This document shows, piece by piece, positions 44,296-52,804 of a stretch of 64,000 nt of DNA. The stretch spans positions 4,116 through 68,115 of the forward strand of contig DASTKT010000205.1 in NCBI GenBank assembly GCA_035715725.1. Reading direction: 5' to 3'. The first letter of the stretch is position 1, and each line of letters begins with the position of its first letter. The translations under genes and the position numbers were made by a program. The notes below the pieces were generated by a model that was given only the letters and a program-made list of their open reading frames with translations, had not been told where the DNA came from and did no database searches. The stretch is from JADGGV01 sp035715725 (GTDB taxonomy: Bacteria; Gemmatimonadota; Gemmatimonadetes; Longimicrobiales; RSA9).

Positions 44296-46314
44296 TCACC
44301 TCCTGTGCAGGGCGGACGCGGGGATGAGCGGCAGCACGATGTAGGACGGCCGGCTCCGGTCGAGGTAGACGGTGTTGTCGACGACGGCGAAGCGGCGGTT
44401 CTTCAGGATGGGCTCGCCCGTGTTCGGGTTGACGTCGAAGCGAGGGAAGTTGCTGCTCGAGATGTCGACACGGATGCGGTGCCCCTTCTTGAACACGTTC
44501 GCCGTGGGGTAAGGCTCGATGGTGAACTCGTAGGCGGTGCCGGGCTTCATGAGCTCCTCGCGCTCCCGGCCGCCGCGGAAGCGGGCGCGGATGATGCCGT
44601 CCGCCAGGTTCATGGCGTACCCCTCGGGGTAGTCGGGGTTGGGCGGATGGACATCCACCAGCTTGGCCGTGAAGTCGGTGTCGAGACCCGTCGAGGCGGC
44701 GTTCAGCACGACCTTCAGATAGCCGGCCACCACGACATCTTCTTCCAGCGGCGCCGTCTGGAAGACGAGCACGTCGGGACGCGAAGCCAGCGGCAGGTGG
44801 TCCGTGCAGCCGACGAACTGCTCGCGGCACGTCTGGTCGAACGCCCCGGGGAGCACCACGTCGCCGAAGGCGGAGATGTTGCCGCCGATCGTCGGGACCG
44901 GGTGGCGGGGATCGAACGTGTACGTGATGGCGGCGTCGCCCTCGCCGGGCTCCGTCGTGGAGAGCGAGCCGTCGGGGTGGAAGTAGAACTTCGTGCTCTG
45001 CGTCCCGGCCAACGGCCAACTGTTCGACTCGATCCAGAAGCCGCCATGCTCCATCCGCCCGGCAGGCCCCTTGCGGCCGTCGCCGCCGCCCATGACGAAG
45101 ACTTTGACGGGCGGGTCCTGCGCCATCCCCGTGTCGGTACCTCTGAGCCACTGGTCGAACCAGGAGAGGCGCACCTGGTTGTAGTCGCCTCCCGCGTCGT
45201 CGCCGAAGTCCACGTCGCCGGCGAAGCGCGGCAGCGCGGAGGTATGTGTCCAGGGACCGAGCAGCAGCCACTGCGGGGAGCGCTTGATCTTCGAGAGCGC
45301 CTGCCAGTTGTCCGATTGGGCGCGCGGATAGGTGTCGTACCACCCCGTGTGGTGGATGGTGGGCACGTCCGCCATCGTGCGGTAATAGGGCGTGAGGTTG
45401 AAGCCGGGGTCCTGCCAGAAGTCGTCCGGGCCGGGGTACGTGCTGTGGTCGATGATGGAGAGGATCCAGTCTTCGTACGACGGCGTGTAGCGCAACGCGC
45501 TCAGCCCCTTCTCGAGCTTGAAGAGGAAGGGCGGGTGGCTGAGATACTCGCGGAACCGAGCGCGCTCCTGGGTGGCGGCCCGCGCGACGGTCGAATCGTC
45601 GATGGTCTCCTTGCCGATCGCGCCGGCGGTCGTGGCCCAGTTCAGGTAGCGCAGCTCCAGCGCGCCGCCGGTGCGCATCGACCAGATCGCGTAGTTCGAC
45701 TGCGCGAACGCGGGCACCATGGCGGCGAGCCCCGGCGGATTCTGCGTGGCGAGCGAGTACTGCGCCACGCCGGAGTGCGAGATCCCGAACGTGCCGACCT
45801 TGCCGGTGCTCCACGGCTGGCTGGCCAGCCAGCGCACCGCGTCGGCGCCGTCGTACTGCTGCTTTCCGTACAGGTAGAAGCTGGAGCCGCCGGAGGCGAA
45901 GCGGCCGCGCATGGTCTGGTGCGCCACGACGTAGCCGCGCGCGGCGAAGAAGCGCGGTTCGTTGTCGGGTCGGTCGACGCCGGCCCGGCTGTCGTTCATG
46001 TTGCGGGTGAGCAGCACGGGGAAGCGCCCGGGGGCGCGCTTCCCGTCCTTCGCCGGGAAGTAGAGCTGCGTCGACAGCCGCACCCCGTCCCGCATCGGGA
46101 TCATCACCTGCTCCGTCACGACGTCGTAGGCGGCGGGCCGCTCGAAGCGGCGCATCCAGTTCGTGGCGGCGCGTTCCGGCGCCGCCTTGGACCGCGTCTG
46201 TTGCGCGGCGGCCGGCGCCGGTCCGGTGCCGGGGTGGAGGCCGAAGCCGCCGTCCGCCAGGAGCAGCGGGATCGCGGTGAGAACCGCGGCCGCTCGTGCC
46301 GTGCGTGTCCGCAT
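44296..46314 (-). CDS. secreted CocE/NonD-family serine hydrolase, second copy
   Basis: The protein has 672 residues. GAGGAGG precedes the ATG and a signal peptide is present. The domain order is as in the neighbouring copy: IPMRDGVRLSTQLYFP, HQTMRGRFASGG, elbow GISHSGVAQ, then HTGWYDTYPRAQSD, LGPWTHTSALP and a C-terminal jelly roll with VVVAGYLKVVLNAASTGLDT. It differs clearly from the copy at 40713 in length and insertions, so the two are not a recent duplication. The pair may cleave different bonds of one substrate. Confidence 0.9.
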   Translation of the reverse strand: MRTRTARAAAVLTAIPLLLADGGFGLHPGTGPAPAAAQQTRSKAAPERAATNWMRRFERPAAYDVVTEQVMIPMRDGVRLSTQLYFPAKDGKRAPGRFPVLLTRNMNDSRAGVDRPDNEPRFFAARGYVVAHQTMRGRFASGGSSFYLYGKQQYDGADAVRWLASQPWSTGKVGTFGISHSGVAQYSLATQNPPGLAAMVPAFAQSNYAIWSMRTGGALELRYLNWATTAGAIGKETIDDSTVARAATQERARFREYLSHPPFLFKLEKGLSALRYTPSYEDWILSIIDHSTYPGPDDFWQDPGFNLTPYYRTMADVPTIHHTGWYDTYPRAQSDNWQALSKIKRSPQWLLLGPWTHTSALPRFAGDVDFGDDAGGDYNQVRLSWFDQWLRGTDTGMAQDPPVKVFVMGGGDGRKGPAGRMEHGGFWIESNSWPLAGTQSTKFYFHPDGSLSTTEPGEGDAAITYTFDPRHPVPTIGGNISAFGDVVLPGAFDQTCREQFVGCTDHLPLASRPDVLVFQTAPLEEDVVVAGYLKVVLNAASTGLDTDFTAKLVDVHPPNPDYPEGYAMNLADGIIRARFRGGREREELMKPGTAYEFTIEPYPTANVFKKGHRIRVDISSSNFPRFDVNPNTGEPILKNRRFAVVDNTVYLDRSRPSYIVLPLIPASALHRR

Positions 46315-46338
46315 GCCGCCTCCTCGGGCAGGGGTCGT

Positions 46339-47535
46339 TCAGCGGTCCAGCGTCGCCGTCTTGTCCACGACGGACCCGACGATCAGCTTCTCGAACTCCT
46401 TCCAATCGCCGCCGAACCAGCGGGTGACCACCACCAGGTCGTGGGTCCGGTCCACCCAGATGGTGTTGCCGCCGTGACCGCGCGCCGCGAACTGCTCGAC
46501 CGGCTGTCCCGGTCCCTTCGCGGACTCCGGCGTCAGCCACCACAGGTAGCCGTAGACCGGCCGGATGTCGGTGGGCGTCGTCGCCAGGTCGATCCACTTC
46601 GACGAAATCAGCCGCTTTCCGTTCCAGACGCCGTCCCGCAGGAAGAGCAGGCCGAACCGACCCATGTCGCGGGCGTTGATCCACAGCCCGCCCCCCCAGT
46701 GGCCGCCGCCGCTCACCGAGTTCATCCGCTTGCCGTCCAGGACCACGTTGGACGTGTTGTAGCCGTGCCAGCTCCACGTCTCCGAGGCGCCGATCGGATC
46801 CATGATCTTTTCCTTCAGCACCTCGGGGAGCGGCCGCTTCCAGAGCAGCATGCCGACGTACGCCGTGAGGTTGACCCGCACATCGTTGTACTCCCAGTAC
46901 TTTCCCGGCTCCTGGCGGCCCACCTTGCGGTTGCGCCGGTGGTACAGGTCGAACGTATCCGGCATCTGCCAGAGCGTCCCCTCCCACTCGCTCGTCTGCT
47001 GCAGCAGGTTCTGCCAGGTGATCTTCCGGTTGTGCTCCGAGGCGAACATCCCGTTCTTGATCGTGTTCGCGATCGGCTCGTTCACGTCCTTGATCATCCC
47101 GGCATCGTAGGCGAGCCCCAGCGTGGTCGAGACGAAGCTCTTCGTCGCGCTGAACGTCAGGTCGACGCGCTTCGGGTCGCCCCACTCGGCCACGATGTAG
47201 CCGTGGCGGATCACCATGCCGGCCGGACCGCCGCGGGATTCCGGCACGGGCCCGACGGCCAGGCCGAAGGTGTCCTCCAGCCCCAGCAGGTCGTAGGGCA
47301 CGTCCTTGTTGTCGTGGCTCTCGGCGTACTCGACGGCCTTCTGGAGGCGCGCCGCGTCGATCCCGACCTGGGCCGGGGTGCGGTGCTGCCAGGCGTCGCC
47401 GGGGCCCGGGTAATACGGCCCCTCCGCCTGCGGGCGCGCTTCGCCTGGCGCACACGCGCCCACCCCCAGCGCGAGAGCGAGCAGGGCGGCGGGGAGCGGG
47501 CTGCGCCGCGGGGCGCGCATCGAGGTCTGGCTCAT
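46339..47535 (-). CDS. lipoprotein serine hydrolase, beta-lactamase/PBP-like
   Basis: The protein has 398 residues. A lipobox GAC ends the signal sequence, and GGAGGAG is just before the ATG. The catalytic motifs are SATK (129-132), YND near 225 and HGGN near 365. The class C beta-lactamase-like family includes esterases, D-aminopeptidases and lactamases. It lies 24 bases upstream of the CocE gene on the same strand. Confidence 0.88.
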   Translation of the reverse strand: MSQTSMRAPRRSPLPAALLALALGVGACAPGEARPQAEGPYYPGPGDAWQHRTPAQVGIDAARLQKAVEYAESHDNKDVPYDLLGLEDTFGLAVGPVPESRGGPAGMVIRHGYIVAEWGDPKRVDLTFSATKSFVSTTLGLAYDAGMIKDVNEPIANTIKNGMFASEHNRKITWQNLLQQTSEWEGTLWQMPDTFDLYHRRNRKVGRQEPGKYWEYNDVRVNLTAYVGMLLWKRPLPEVLKEKIMDPIGASETWSWHGYNTSNVVLDGKRMNSVSGGGHWGGGLWINARDMGRFGLLFLRDGVWNGKRLISSKWIDLATTPTDIRPVYGYLWWLTPESAKGPGQPVEQFAARGHGGNTIWVDRTHDLVVVTRWFGGDWKEFEKLIVGSVVDKTATLDR

Positions 47536-47590
47536 CTCTCCTCCAGAGGCATGGGATGACGAACGCGCACGGGGTCGGGCGACGGCGGAC

Positions 47591-48619
47591 TCAGTACGCC
47601 AGCAGCTCGCGAACGGCCGCGACGACATCGTCGACGCCCGGCCGGTGGAAATCCTCCAGTGGGGGGCTGTACGGCACCGGCGTGTCGGGCGCCGTGACGC
47701 GGCGGATCGGGCCGTCGAGGAACTCGAACGCCTCGCTGGCGATGATCGCGCTCAACTCGCCCCCGAAGCCGCCCGTCCGATTGTCCTCGTGCACGAGCAC
47801 GACCTTCCCCGTCTTCCGGACGGAGTCGAGGACCATCTCGCGGTCGAGCGGCACCAGCGTCCGCAGGTCGATGAGATCGATGGCGCCGATCCACTCCGGT
47901 GTGCGCTCGAGCGCCTCGAGGCAGACGTGCACCATCGGGCCGTAGGTGAGCAGGGTCAGCCGGTCGCCCGTCGCGCGGCGGGCCGCCTTACCGATCGGCA
48001 CCACGTACTCCTCGCGCGGCAGCGGCTCCTTCACCCGCCGGTACAGGTACTTGTACTCGAGGAAGAGGACGGGATTGTCGTCGCGGATCGCCGCCTTCAG
48101 CAGCCCCTTCGCGTCGTGCGCCGTGGCGGGCGCCACCACCTTCAGCCCCGGCGTGTGCACGAAGTACATCTCGGGGTTCTGCGAGTGGAACGGGCCGCCG
48201 TGGATGCCGCCGCCGGCCGGCGCGCGGAAGACGACCGGCACCGGGTTGCCGAGCCGGTAATGCCACTTCGCGGCGAAGTTCGTGATCTGGTCGAAGGCGC
48301 AGGAGATGAAGTCGCTGAACTGGAACTCCACCACGGGGCGCATCCCCATCAGCGCCGCGCCGATCCCGGCGCCGGTGAAGCCCGCCTCCGAGATCGGCGT
48401 GTCGATGACGCGCTCGGGGCCGAACTCGTCCAGCAGCCCTTCCGTCACCTTGAATGCACCGCCGTAGACGCCAATGTCCTCGCCGATGAGGAAGACGTCG
48501 GGGTCGCGGCGCATCTCCTCCCGCAGCGCTTCGCGAATCGCCTCGAGGTAGGTGACCGTGCCGTCCGTCGAGGCGACGCTGGGCAGGTCCGTCGTCCACT
48601 GCAGCTTACTCGCCGGCAT
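47591..48619 (-). CDS. thiamine-diphosphate 2-oxoacid dehydrogenase E1, beta subunit
   Basis: The protein has 342 residues and overlaps E1 alpha by 14 bases. VFLIGEDIGVYGGAFKVTEGL, DTPISEAGFTGAGIGAALMG, VFRAPAGGGIHGGPFHSQ and LIDLRTLVPLDREMVLDS are the pyruvate/branched-chain E1 beta signatures in order. It contributes the cofactor and subunit contacts of the alpha2-beta2 enzyme. The operon contains no lipoyl E2 or E3. Confidence 0.93.
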   Translation of the reverse strand: MPASKLQWTTDLPSVASTDGTVTYLEAIREALREEMRRDPDVFLIGEDIGVYGGAFKVTEGLLDEFGPERVIDTPISEAGFTGAGIGAALMGMRPVVEFQFSDFISCAFDQITNFAAKWHYRLGNPVPVVFRAPAGGGIHGGPFHSQNPEMYFVHTPGLKVVAPATAHDAKGLLKAAIRDDNPVLFLEYKYLYRRVKEPLPREEYVVPIGKAARRATGDRLTLLTYGPMVHVCLEALERTPEWIGAIDLIDLRTLVPLDREMVLDSVRKTGKVVLVHEDNRTGGFGGELSAIIASEAFEFLDGPIRRVTAPDTPVPYSPPLEDFHRPGVDDVVAAVRELLAY

Positions 48620-49616
48620 AGACCCCCCGCAGCGTCTCCGGCCCCTCGGGGTACGGGCTCCGTTCCGCCTCCTCGACGGCGGCCTCGACCTCGGCGGCAA
48701 TGCGTGCCTCCAGCGACGCCAGCTCCCCCGGCGTCACGAGCTCCTCCCGGCGCAGCCATTCCGTGAAGCGGGTGATCGGGTCCCGCGCCTCGCCCTCCGC
48801 GAAGAACTCCCGCGGCACGTACGTCGCCATGTCGAAGGCGGAGTGGCCGGTCATGCGGTACGTCTTCGCCTCGACGAAGGAGGGGCCTCCGCCGGCGCGG
48901 GCGCGCTGCACCGCCTCTCCGACCGCGGCCGTGACGGCGAGCACGTCGTTGCCGTCGACCGCGGTCACGGGCATGCCATAGCCGGACGCGCGCTCCGCCA
49001 CGCCGGCCACCGCCATCTGCGCGGAGAGCGGCGTGGAGTACGCGTACTGGTTGTTGACGCAGATGTAGACGACGGGGACGCCCAGCACGGCCGCGAGGTT
49101 CATCCCTTCGTGCCAGTCGCCGCGACTCGTGGCCCCGTCGCCGGTCATGCAGACGACGACGTTCGGCCGGCGGCGCAGCTTGAACGAGAGCGCGACGCCG
49201 GCGGCCACCGGCACCGTATCCGCCATGTGGCTGATGAAGGCGCCGATGCCGAGGCTCAGGTCGCCCATGTGCAGGTTGCCGTCGCGGCCGCGGGTGGGGC
49301 CGGCCACCCGGCCCAGGTAGCTGGCGACGACGGTCGCCGGGCGCATCCCCTTGAGCAGGTAGCCACCGAGGTCCCGGTGCGACGGGAAGATCACGTCGTC
49401 GGGGCCGAGGTGGATCGCCGCGCCGACGCCAATGGCTTCCTGTCCGCGACCCGTGTACACGCCGCCGACGATTCGGCCCTGGCGGTAGAGCACGACGATG
49501 CGGTCCTCCACCGCGCGCTGCAGCTTCATGAAGTAGAGCATGCGCTGGAGCCGTTCGGGGCCGAGGCCGGCGGCTTCGCCCGAGGCGGGGAGCACCTCCA
49601 CGTCGCCGCTAGGCAT
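48606..49616 (-). CDS. thiamine-diphosphate 2-oxoacid dehydrogenase E1, alpha subunit
   Basis: The protein has 336 residues. The ThDP motif GDGATSRGDWHEGMN (159-173) and GRGQEAIGVGAAIHL, FPSHRDLGGYLLKG and GNLHMGD blocks are typical of E1 alpha for pyruvate, acetoin or branched-chain oxoacids. The ATG overlaps the end of the Cys-rich gene by eight bases, so the three frames are coupled. The substrate cannot be told from sequence alone. Confidence 0.93.
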   Translation of the reverse strand: MPSGDVEVLPASGEAAGLGPERLQRMLYFMKLQRAVEDRIVVLYRQGRIVGGVYTGRGQEAIGVGAAIHLGPDDVIFPSHRDLGGYLLKGMRPATVVASYLGRVAGPTRGRDGNLHMGDLSLGIGAFISHMADTVPVAAGVALSFKLRRRPNVVVCMTGDGATSRGDWHEGMNLAAVLGVPVVYICVNNQYAYSTPLSAQMAVAGVAERASGYGMPVTAVDGNDVLAVTAAVGEAVQRARAGGGPSFVEAKTYRMTGHSAFDMATYVPREFFAEGEARDPITRFTEWLRREELVTPGELASLEARIAAEVEAAVEEAERSPYPEGPETLRGVYAGE

Positions 49617-50319
49617 GCGCCGGCGCGTCGGACCTGACCGCCTCGGAGACCGGGGCGGCGCGCCCCGCCAGGAGCCGGGCGGCCCGCGCCGGGTTGAACA
49701 CGCCGCACACGCAGAAGCGCGCGAGGTACGCGCTCGCCTGTTCGGGCGTGCGCCGGCCGGCCCGCACCCAATCGAGCATCTTCCGCGCGAGCCCCGGCGA
49801 GACCATACCGTGCCCGCACATCGTCGTCAGGCGCAGCACCGCCTCCTCGGGCAGCTTCTCGGTGCGGCCGAGGAAGCCGAGCGAGTACTCGGCACTGTGG
49901 CGGACGAGGCCGCAGGCGTGGCAGCACGCCTCCGCCCGGCTGGCGAGGGAGCTGATGTTGATGGACAGGCCGAGGTTCAGCTGGACCAGCTCCCTCACGA
50001 ACGCCTCAACGGCGGCGTAATTGTCGAACACGGCGGAGACGAGCCCGGCCGAATCGACGCCGTCGATCACGGTCTCGGGATGCGGTCCGGCCTCTCGCTT
50101 CCAGTGGGCGCGGGGCGTGAGCGCCTCGTCGGGGCGGTAGGCGCCCCCTTTCTTCGAGTCGCCGATGTTGACCGGGTGATGGTGGAGCGCGCAGCGCAGG
50201 AACGCCCGCTGCTTCTCGACGGCATCCGCGTCGTTGAGGCCGCGGGCCGGCATGGCGAAGACGATGTAGTCGTCGCCGAGGTCTTCCCTCGTGCCGTATC
50301 GATGCAGGGTGTGCGTCAT
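49609..50319 (-). CDS. Cys-rich cytoplasmic protein of unknown function
   Basis: The protein has 236 residues and no signal peptide. Cys residues cluster in the second half: 132, 133 and 136 (ACCHACG), 168 (MCGHG) and 203 and 205 (FCVCG), with His134 and His170 nearby. This is enough to ligate one or two metal ions or an iron-sulfur cluster. The N-terminal half has a helix-rich VFAMPARGLNDAD region and HHHPVN. Its start overlaps the ferredoxin stop (ATGA) and its end overlaps E1 alpha, so it is produced together with both. No family recognised. Confidence 0.75.
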   Translation of the reverse strand: MTHTLHRYGTREDLGDDYIVFAMPARGLNDADAVEKQRAFLRCALHHHPVNIGDSKKGGAYRPDEALTPRAHWKREAGPHPETVIDGVDSAGLVSAVFDNYAAVEAFVRELVQLNLGLSINISSLASRAEACCHACGLVRHSAEYSLGFLGRTEKLPEEAVLRLTTMCGHGMVSPGLARKMLDWVRAGRRTPEQASAYLARFCVCGVFNPARAARLLAGRAAPVSEAVRSDAPAHA

Positions 50320-51146
50320 CGTGCCTCCGCTCCGACGGCGGGGCCCGGCGCATCCCGCCGGCCGAGCCCCAGGTTCGTCTTGGCCCGCAGCACCGGCAGC
50401 CCCGCCGCCGCCATGATCGCCTCCGCCTCGTTGGCACCCATCCCGTCACAGCGCGCCGCCAGGCCGATGCTCATGACCGTGTCCAGGTCGTCCGCGATGC
50501 GCCGGAGCAGCGCGAGCATGTCCATGGCCTTCTCGGGGGGAATCCGGAACTCCACGATCCCCGAGAGGACGCGCTCCCCCATGACATCGGGTTGCAGCTC
50601 GCCCGTGGCCCGGTCGACCATCAGGTGCGTGATCGGGTTCTCCGCCTCGAACGCGACGCCGACCGCCGCCAGCGCGCGGGTCACTCGCTCGATGTCACGG
50701 AACCAGACTCCGACGGAGGGTCGTCCGAGCTCGACCACGAAGCCGAGCTCGCCCTCCTTGAGGCGGTCCGTCACATCGTTCGTCTTCACCTCCTCGGTGC
50801 CGCGCCCGAGGATCCCGGTGCTGGCGTGCGTGGCCTGCACGTCGCTGAACGCGCGCCGCAGCGTGCGCGGCCAGGCGAGCTCCTCGGGAACGATGGCGGA
50901 GGTCGGGCAGACGTCGGGCTCCGGATCGAAGCGCAGCCGGAGCAGGGCGAGACCGCGGCGGATCCCTCGCACCAGGCGCGGGTTCATGTGCTCGCGGCTC
51001 ATCCCCCGGTAGCAGGTGAAGCACTCGACGCACTGCTCGCGGTCGATCACCGCCCGGCGGAGCGCCGGATCGATCCGGATCGCCCCGACGGGGCAGACGG
51101 CCAGGCAGTTCCCACAGGCGACGCAGAGATCGGGATCGATCCTCAT
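50316..51146 (-). CDS. two-cluster ferredoxin-like protein with extra C-terminal domain
   Basis: The protein has 276 residues. Cluster 1 is CxxCxxCxxxCP at 8, 11, 14 and 18. Cluster 2 has Cys at 39, 42 and 45 and a fourth at 80 (CP), with a 34-residue insertion before it. This is a ferredoxin of the 2[4Fe-4S] type with an expanded second site. The remaining 190 residues form an alpha/beta domain (GELGFVVELGRPSVGVWFRD, VLSGIVEFRIPPEKAMDML) of unknown role. It is cytoplasmic and co-translated with the Cys-rich protein, suggesting an electron donor or acceptor in this operon. Confidence 0.85.
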   Translation of the reverse strand: MRIDPDLCVACGNCLAVCPVGAIRIDPALRRAVIDREQCVECFTCYRGMSREHMNPRLVRGIRRGLALLRLRFDPEPDVCPTSAIVPEELAWPRTLRRAFSDVQATHASTGILGRGTEEVKTNDVTDRLKEGELGFVVELGRPSVGVWFRDIERVTRALAAVGVAFEAENPITHLMVDRATGELQPDVMGERVLSGIVEFRIPPEKAMDMLALLRRIADDLDTVMSIGLAARCDGMGANEAEAIMAAAGLPVLRAKTNLGLGRRDAPGPAVGAEAR

Positions 51147-51208
51147 GGCACCCCCGTTTCGGGCGACCGGGCCGGCCGGCGCCGGGTCCGGCGCCGGCCT
51201 CGCAACGC

Positions 51209-51994
51209 TCAGCGCGGGACGGCGTCCCGCTCCACGTACTCCGCCACGATGCGCCGCGCCGCTTCCGTCAGCTCGTCGAGGTAGCCGCCCAGCTCCGACG
51301 CGGCGACCGGATTCCCGTGCACCGGGGCGACCAGCGCGATGTCGAACCGCTCGAACATCCGCTCCAGCGTGGCCCGCAGGCGCGCCGGGTCGACGTAGCG
51401 CATCCAGCCCACGTTGTCCCGGTGGTAGCCGTGGATGTCTCCGGACCGGATGCCGCCCGGGATCTCAAGCGACGTGAGCGCGCACTCCCCCGGGACGTGG
51501 TAGTTGCCGAAGCCATCCGCGGCGAAGAGCACCTTCGACCCGTGGTCGTAGATCCAGCTCGTGTGCGAGCGGTCCGCCAGCGGCGGATCCACGAAGCTGA
51601 AGAGACGGCCGAAGATCTCGCGCTGGCCACCGATCCTGCACTGCGTCGCGTACGGGAGTCCCTGGATCTGCGGGTCGCCGCAGCAGGCGAAGATCTCGAA
51701 GTCGCCCCACTCCCGGCGCAGCGCCGGGATGTTGCCCGAGTGCGGGTAGTCGGAGTGGGACAGGATCAGCGCCTGCACGCCCCGGCCCAGCGTCGCCTCG
51801 CGTAGCTTTCCGGCGATGCTCTCGCGGTGATAGAACGAGCCCGTGTCGATGATGATGTGCCGGTCGCCCTCGTGGATCAGGTAGACCGAGACGTGCTCGT
51901 GCAGTTCGCCCACCGGGTAGCACTCGCTCACCCACTCCACGTCCGCCAGGAGCCGGACCGTCGGCTCGGCGTCGCCGGCGCGCATCTCACTCAT
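51209..51994 (-). CDS. ODP/flavodiiron-like beta-lactamase-fold protein (1)
   Basis: The protein has 261 residues. The start at 51994 overlaps the previous stop (ATGA). The first ligand motif is H80-S-D82-Y-P84-H85-S-G, the flavodiiron pattern H-x-E-x-D-H-x-G with D for E and P for D, not the classical HxHxDH of metallo-beta-lactamases. His144 (DRSHTSW), Asp160 (AADGFGNYH) and His226 (PVHGN) match the other diiron ligands by spacing. There is no flavodoxin domain. It could bind O2 or NO with an altered metal site, or be a hydrolase. Confidence 0.82.
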   Translation of the reverse strand: MSEMRAGDAEPTVRLLADVEWVSECYPVGELHEHVSVYLIHEGDRHIIIDTGSFYHRESIAGKLREATLGRGVQALILSHSDYPHSGNIPALRREWGDFEIFACCGDPQIQGLPYATQCRIGGQREIFGRLFSFVDPPLADRSHTSWIYDHGSKVLFAADGFGNYHVPGECALTSLEIPGGIRSGDIHGYHRDNVGWMRYVDPARLRATLERMFERFDIALVAPVHGNPVAASELGGYLDELTEAARRIVAEYVERDAVPR

Positions 51995-52797
51995 CAGAGC
52001 ACCCCCAGGCGGCCGTTCTCGGAGACCCACCGCACGACCTCCTTCATCCGCGCCATGTACTCTCGGGCACCGCGCGTGACGACGAGCCCGTGGGAGGGCG
52101 CGATCTGGTAGTCGCCGAACTCCCGCATCAGGCGGTCGATCTCCGCGTTCACGCGGTCCACGTCCACGTACTGGAACCAGAACATCACGCGCCCGTGGAA
52201 CTCCGTGAGGCGGGAGACCGTGATCGGGCTATCGATCTCCTCCACGCGCTTCAGGCACTCGCCGTCCATGTGGGGGAAGCCGAGCCAGTCCACCGGGAGG
52301 AGGGTGCGCGTCGTCTCCTCGGTCATCCAGTGCGACATCGCGGCATCGAGGAACGTGGCCTCGTGGAACCGCACGCGGAACCCGCCCAGATCGAGCGTGT
52401 CGCCCGGCGCCACCTTGAGCGCATCCTCGAGGTGGTAGAGCTCGTGCGTCGAGCCGATCGCCGGCGCGACCAGCGTCGCCGCGGGGTGGGCGCGCAGCAG
52501 CTTCATCGTGTTCCCGGCGTGCGGCACGTCCGGGTGCGAGACGACGAGGTAGTCGAGCGGCCGGCCGCCCAGCGCCGTCCTGACGAGGTCCACGACGTGG
52601 TCCCCCGCCGCCGGTGAGAGCGTATCGAAGAGGAGCGTCTTCTCGCCGCGGAACAGCCACGCGTTCTGCGGGATGTGCACCTCCCGCCCCGCGTGGTACC
52701 AATCCGACGCCGACGCACCCCACCGCGCCGCGAATTCCTCCCGGTTCGGCCCGCATTCCTGGATCCAGAGGAAACCGGGGCTGATCTCGCGAATCAT
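51994..52797 (-). CDS. ODP/flavodiiron-like beta-lactamase-fold protein (2)
   Basis: The protein has 267 residues. The same ligand set appears as H88-P-D90-V-P92-H93-A-G, His156 (SHW), Asp170 (PVDWLG) and His236 (APSHGL). APSHG and the helix after it closely resemble flavodiiron proteins. As in its neighbour, the fifth ligand position carries Pro. It is only distantly related to copy 1, so the pair may be a heterodimer. Both lack a flavin domain, and electrons could come from the ferredoxin-like protein next door. Confidence 0.82.
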   Translation of the reverse strand: MIREISPGFLWIQECGPNREEFAARWGASASDWYHAGREVHIPQNAWLFRGEKTLLFDTLSPAAGDHVVDLVRTALGGRPLDYLVVSHPDVPHAGNTMKLLRAHPAATLVAPAIGSTHELYHLEDALKVAPGDTLDLGGFRVRFHEATFLDAAMSHWMTEETTRTLLPVDWLGFPHMDGECLKRVEEIDSPITVSRLTEFHGRVMFWFQYVDVDRVNAEIDRLMREFGDYQIAPSHGLVVTRGAREYMARMKEVVRWVSENGRLGVL

Positions 52798-52804
52798 TGC
52801 GCTC

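Noticed and set aside
44179..47559. 1126-residue open frame on the plus strand
   Set aside because: It is antisense to the CocE and serine hydrolase genes, whose catalytic motifs are intact on the minus strand.
51209..52797. classical metallo-beta-lactamase assignment
   Set aside because: Neither protein has HxHxDH; the ligand order matches flavodiiron/ODP domains better.
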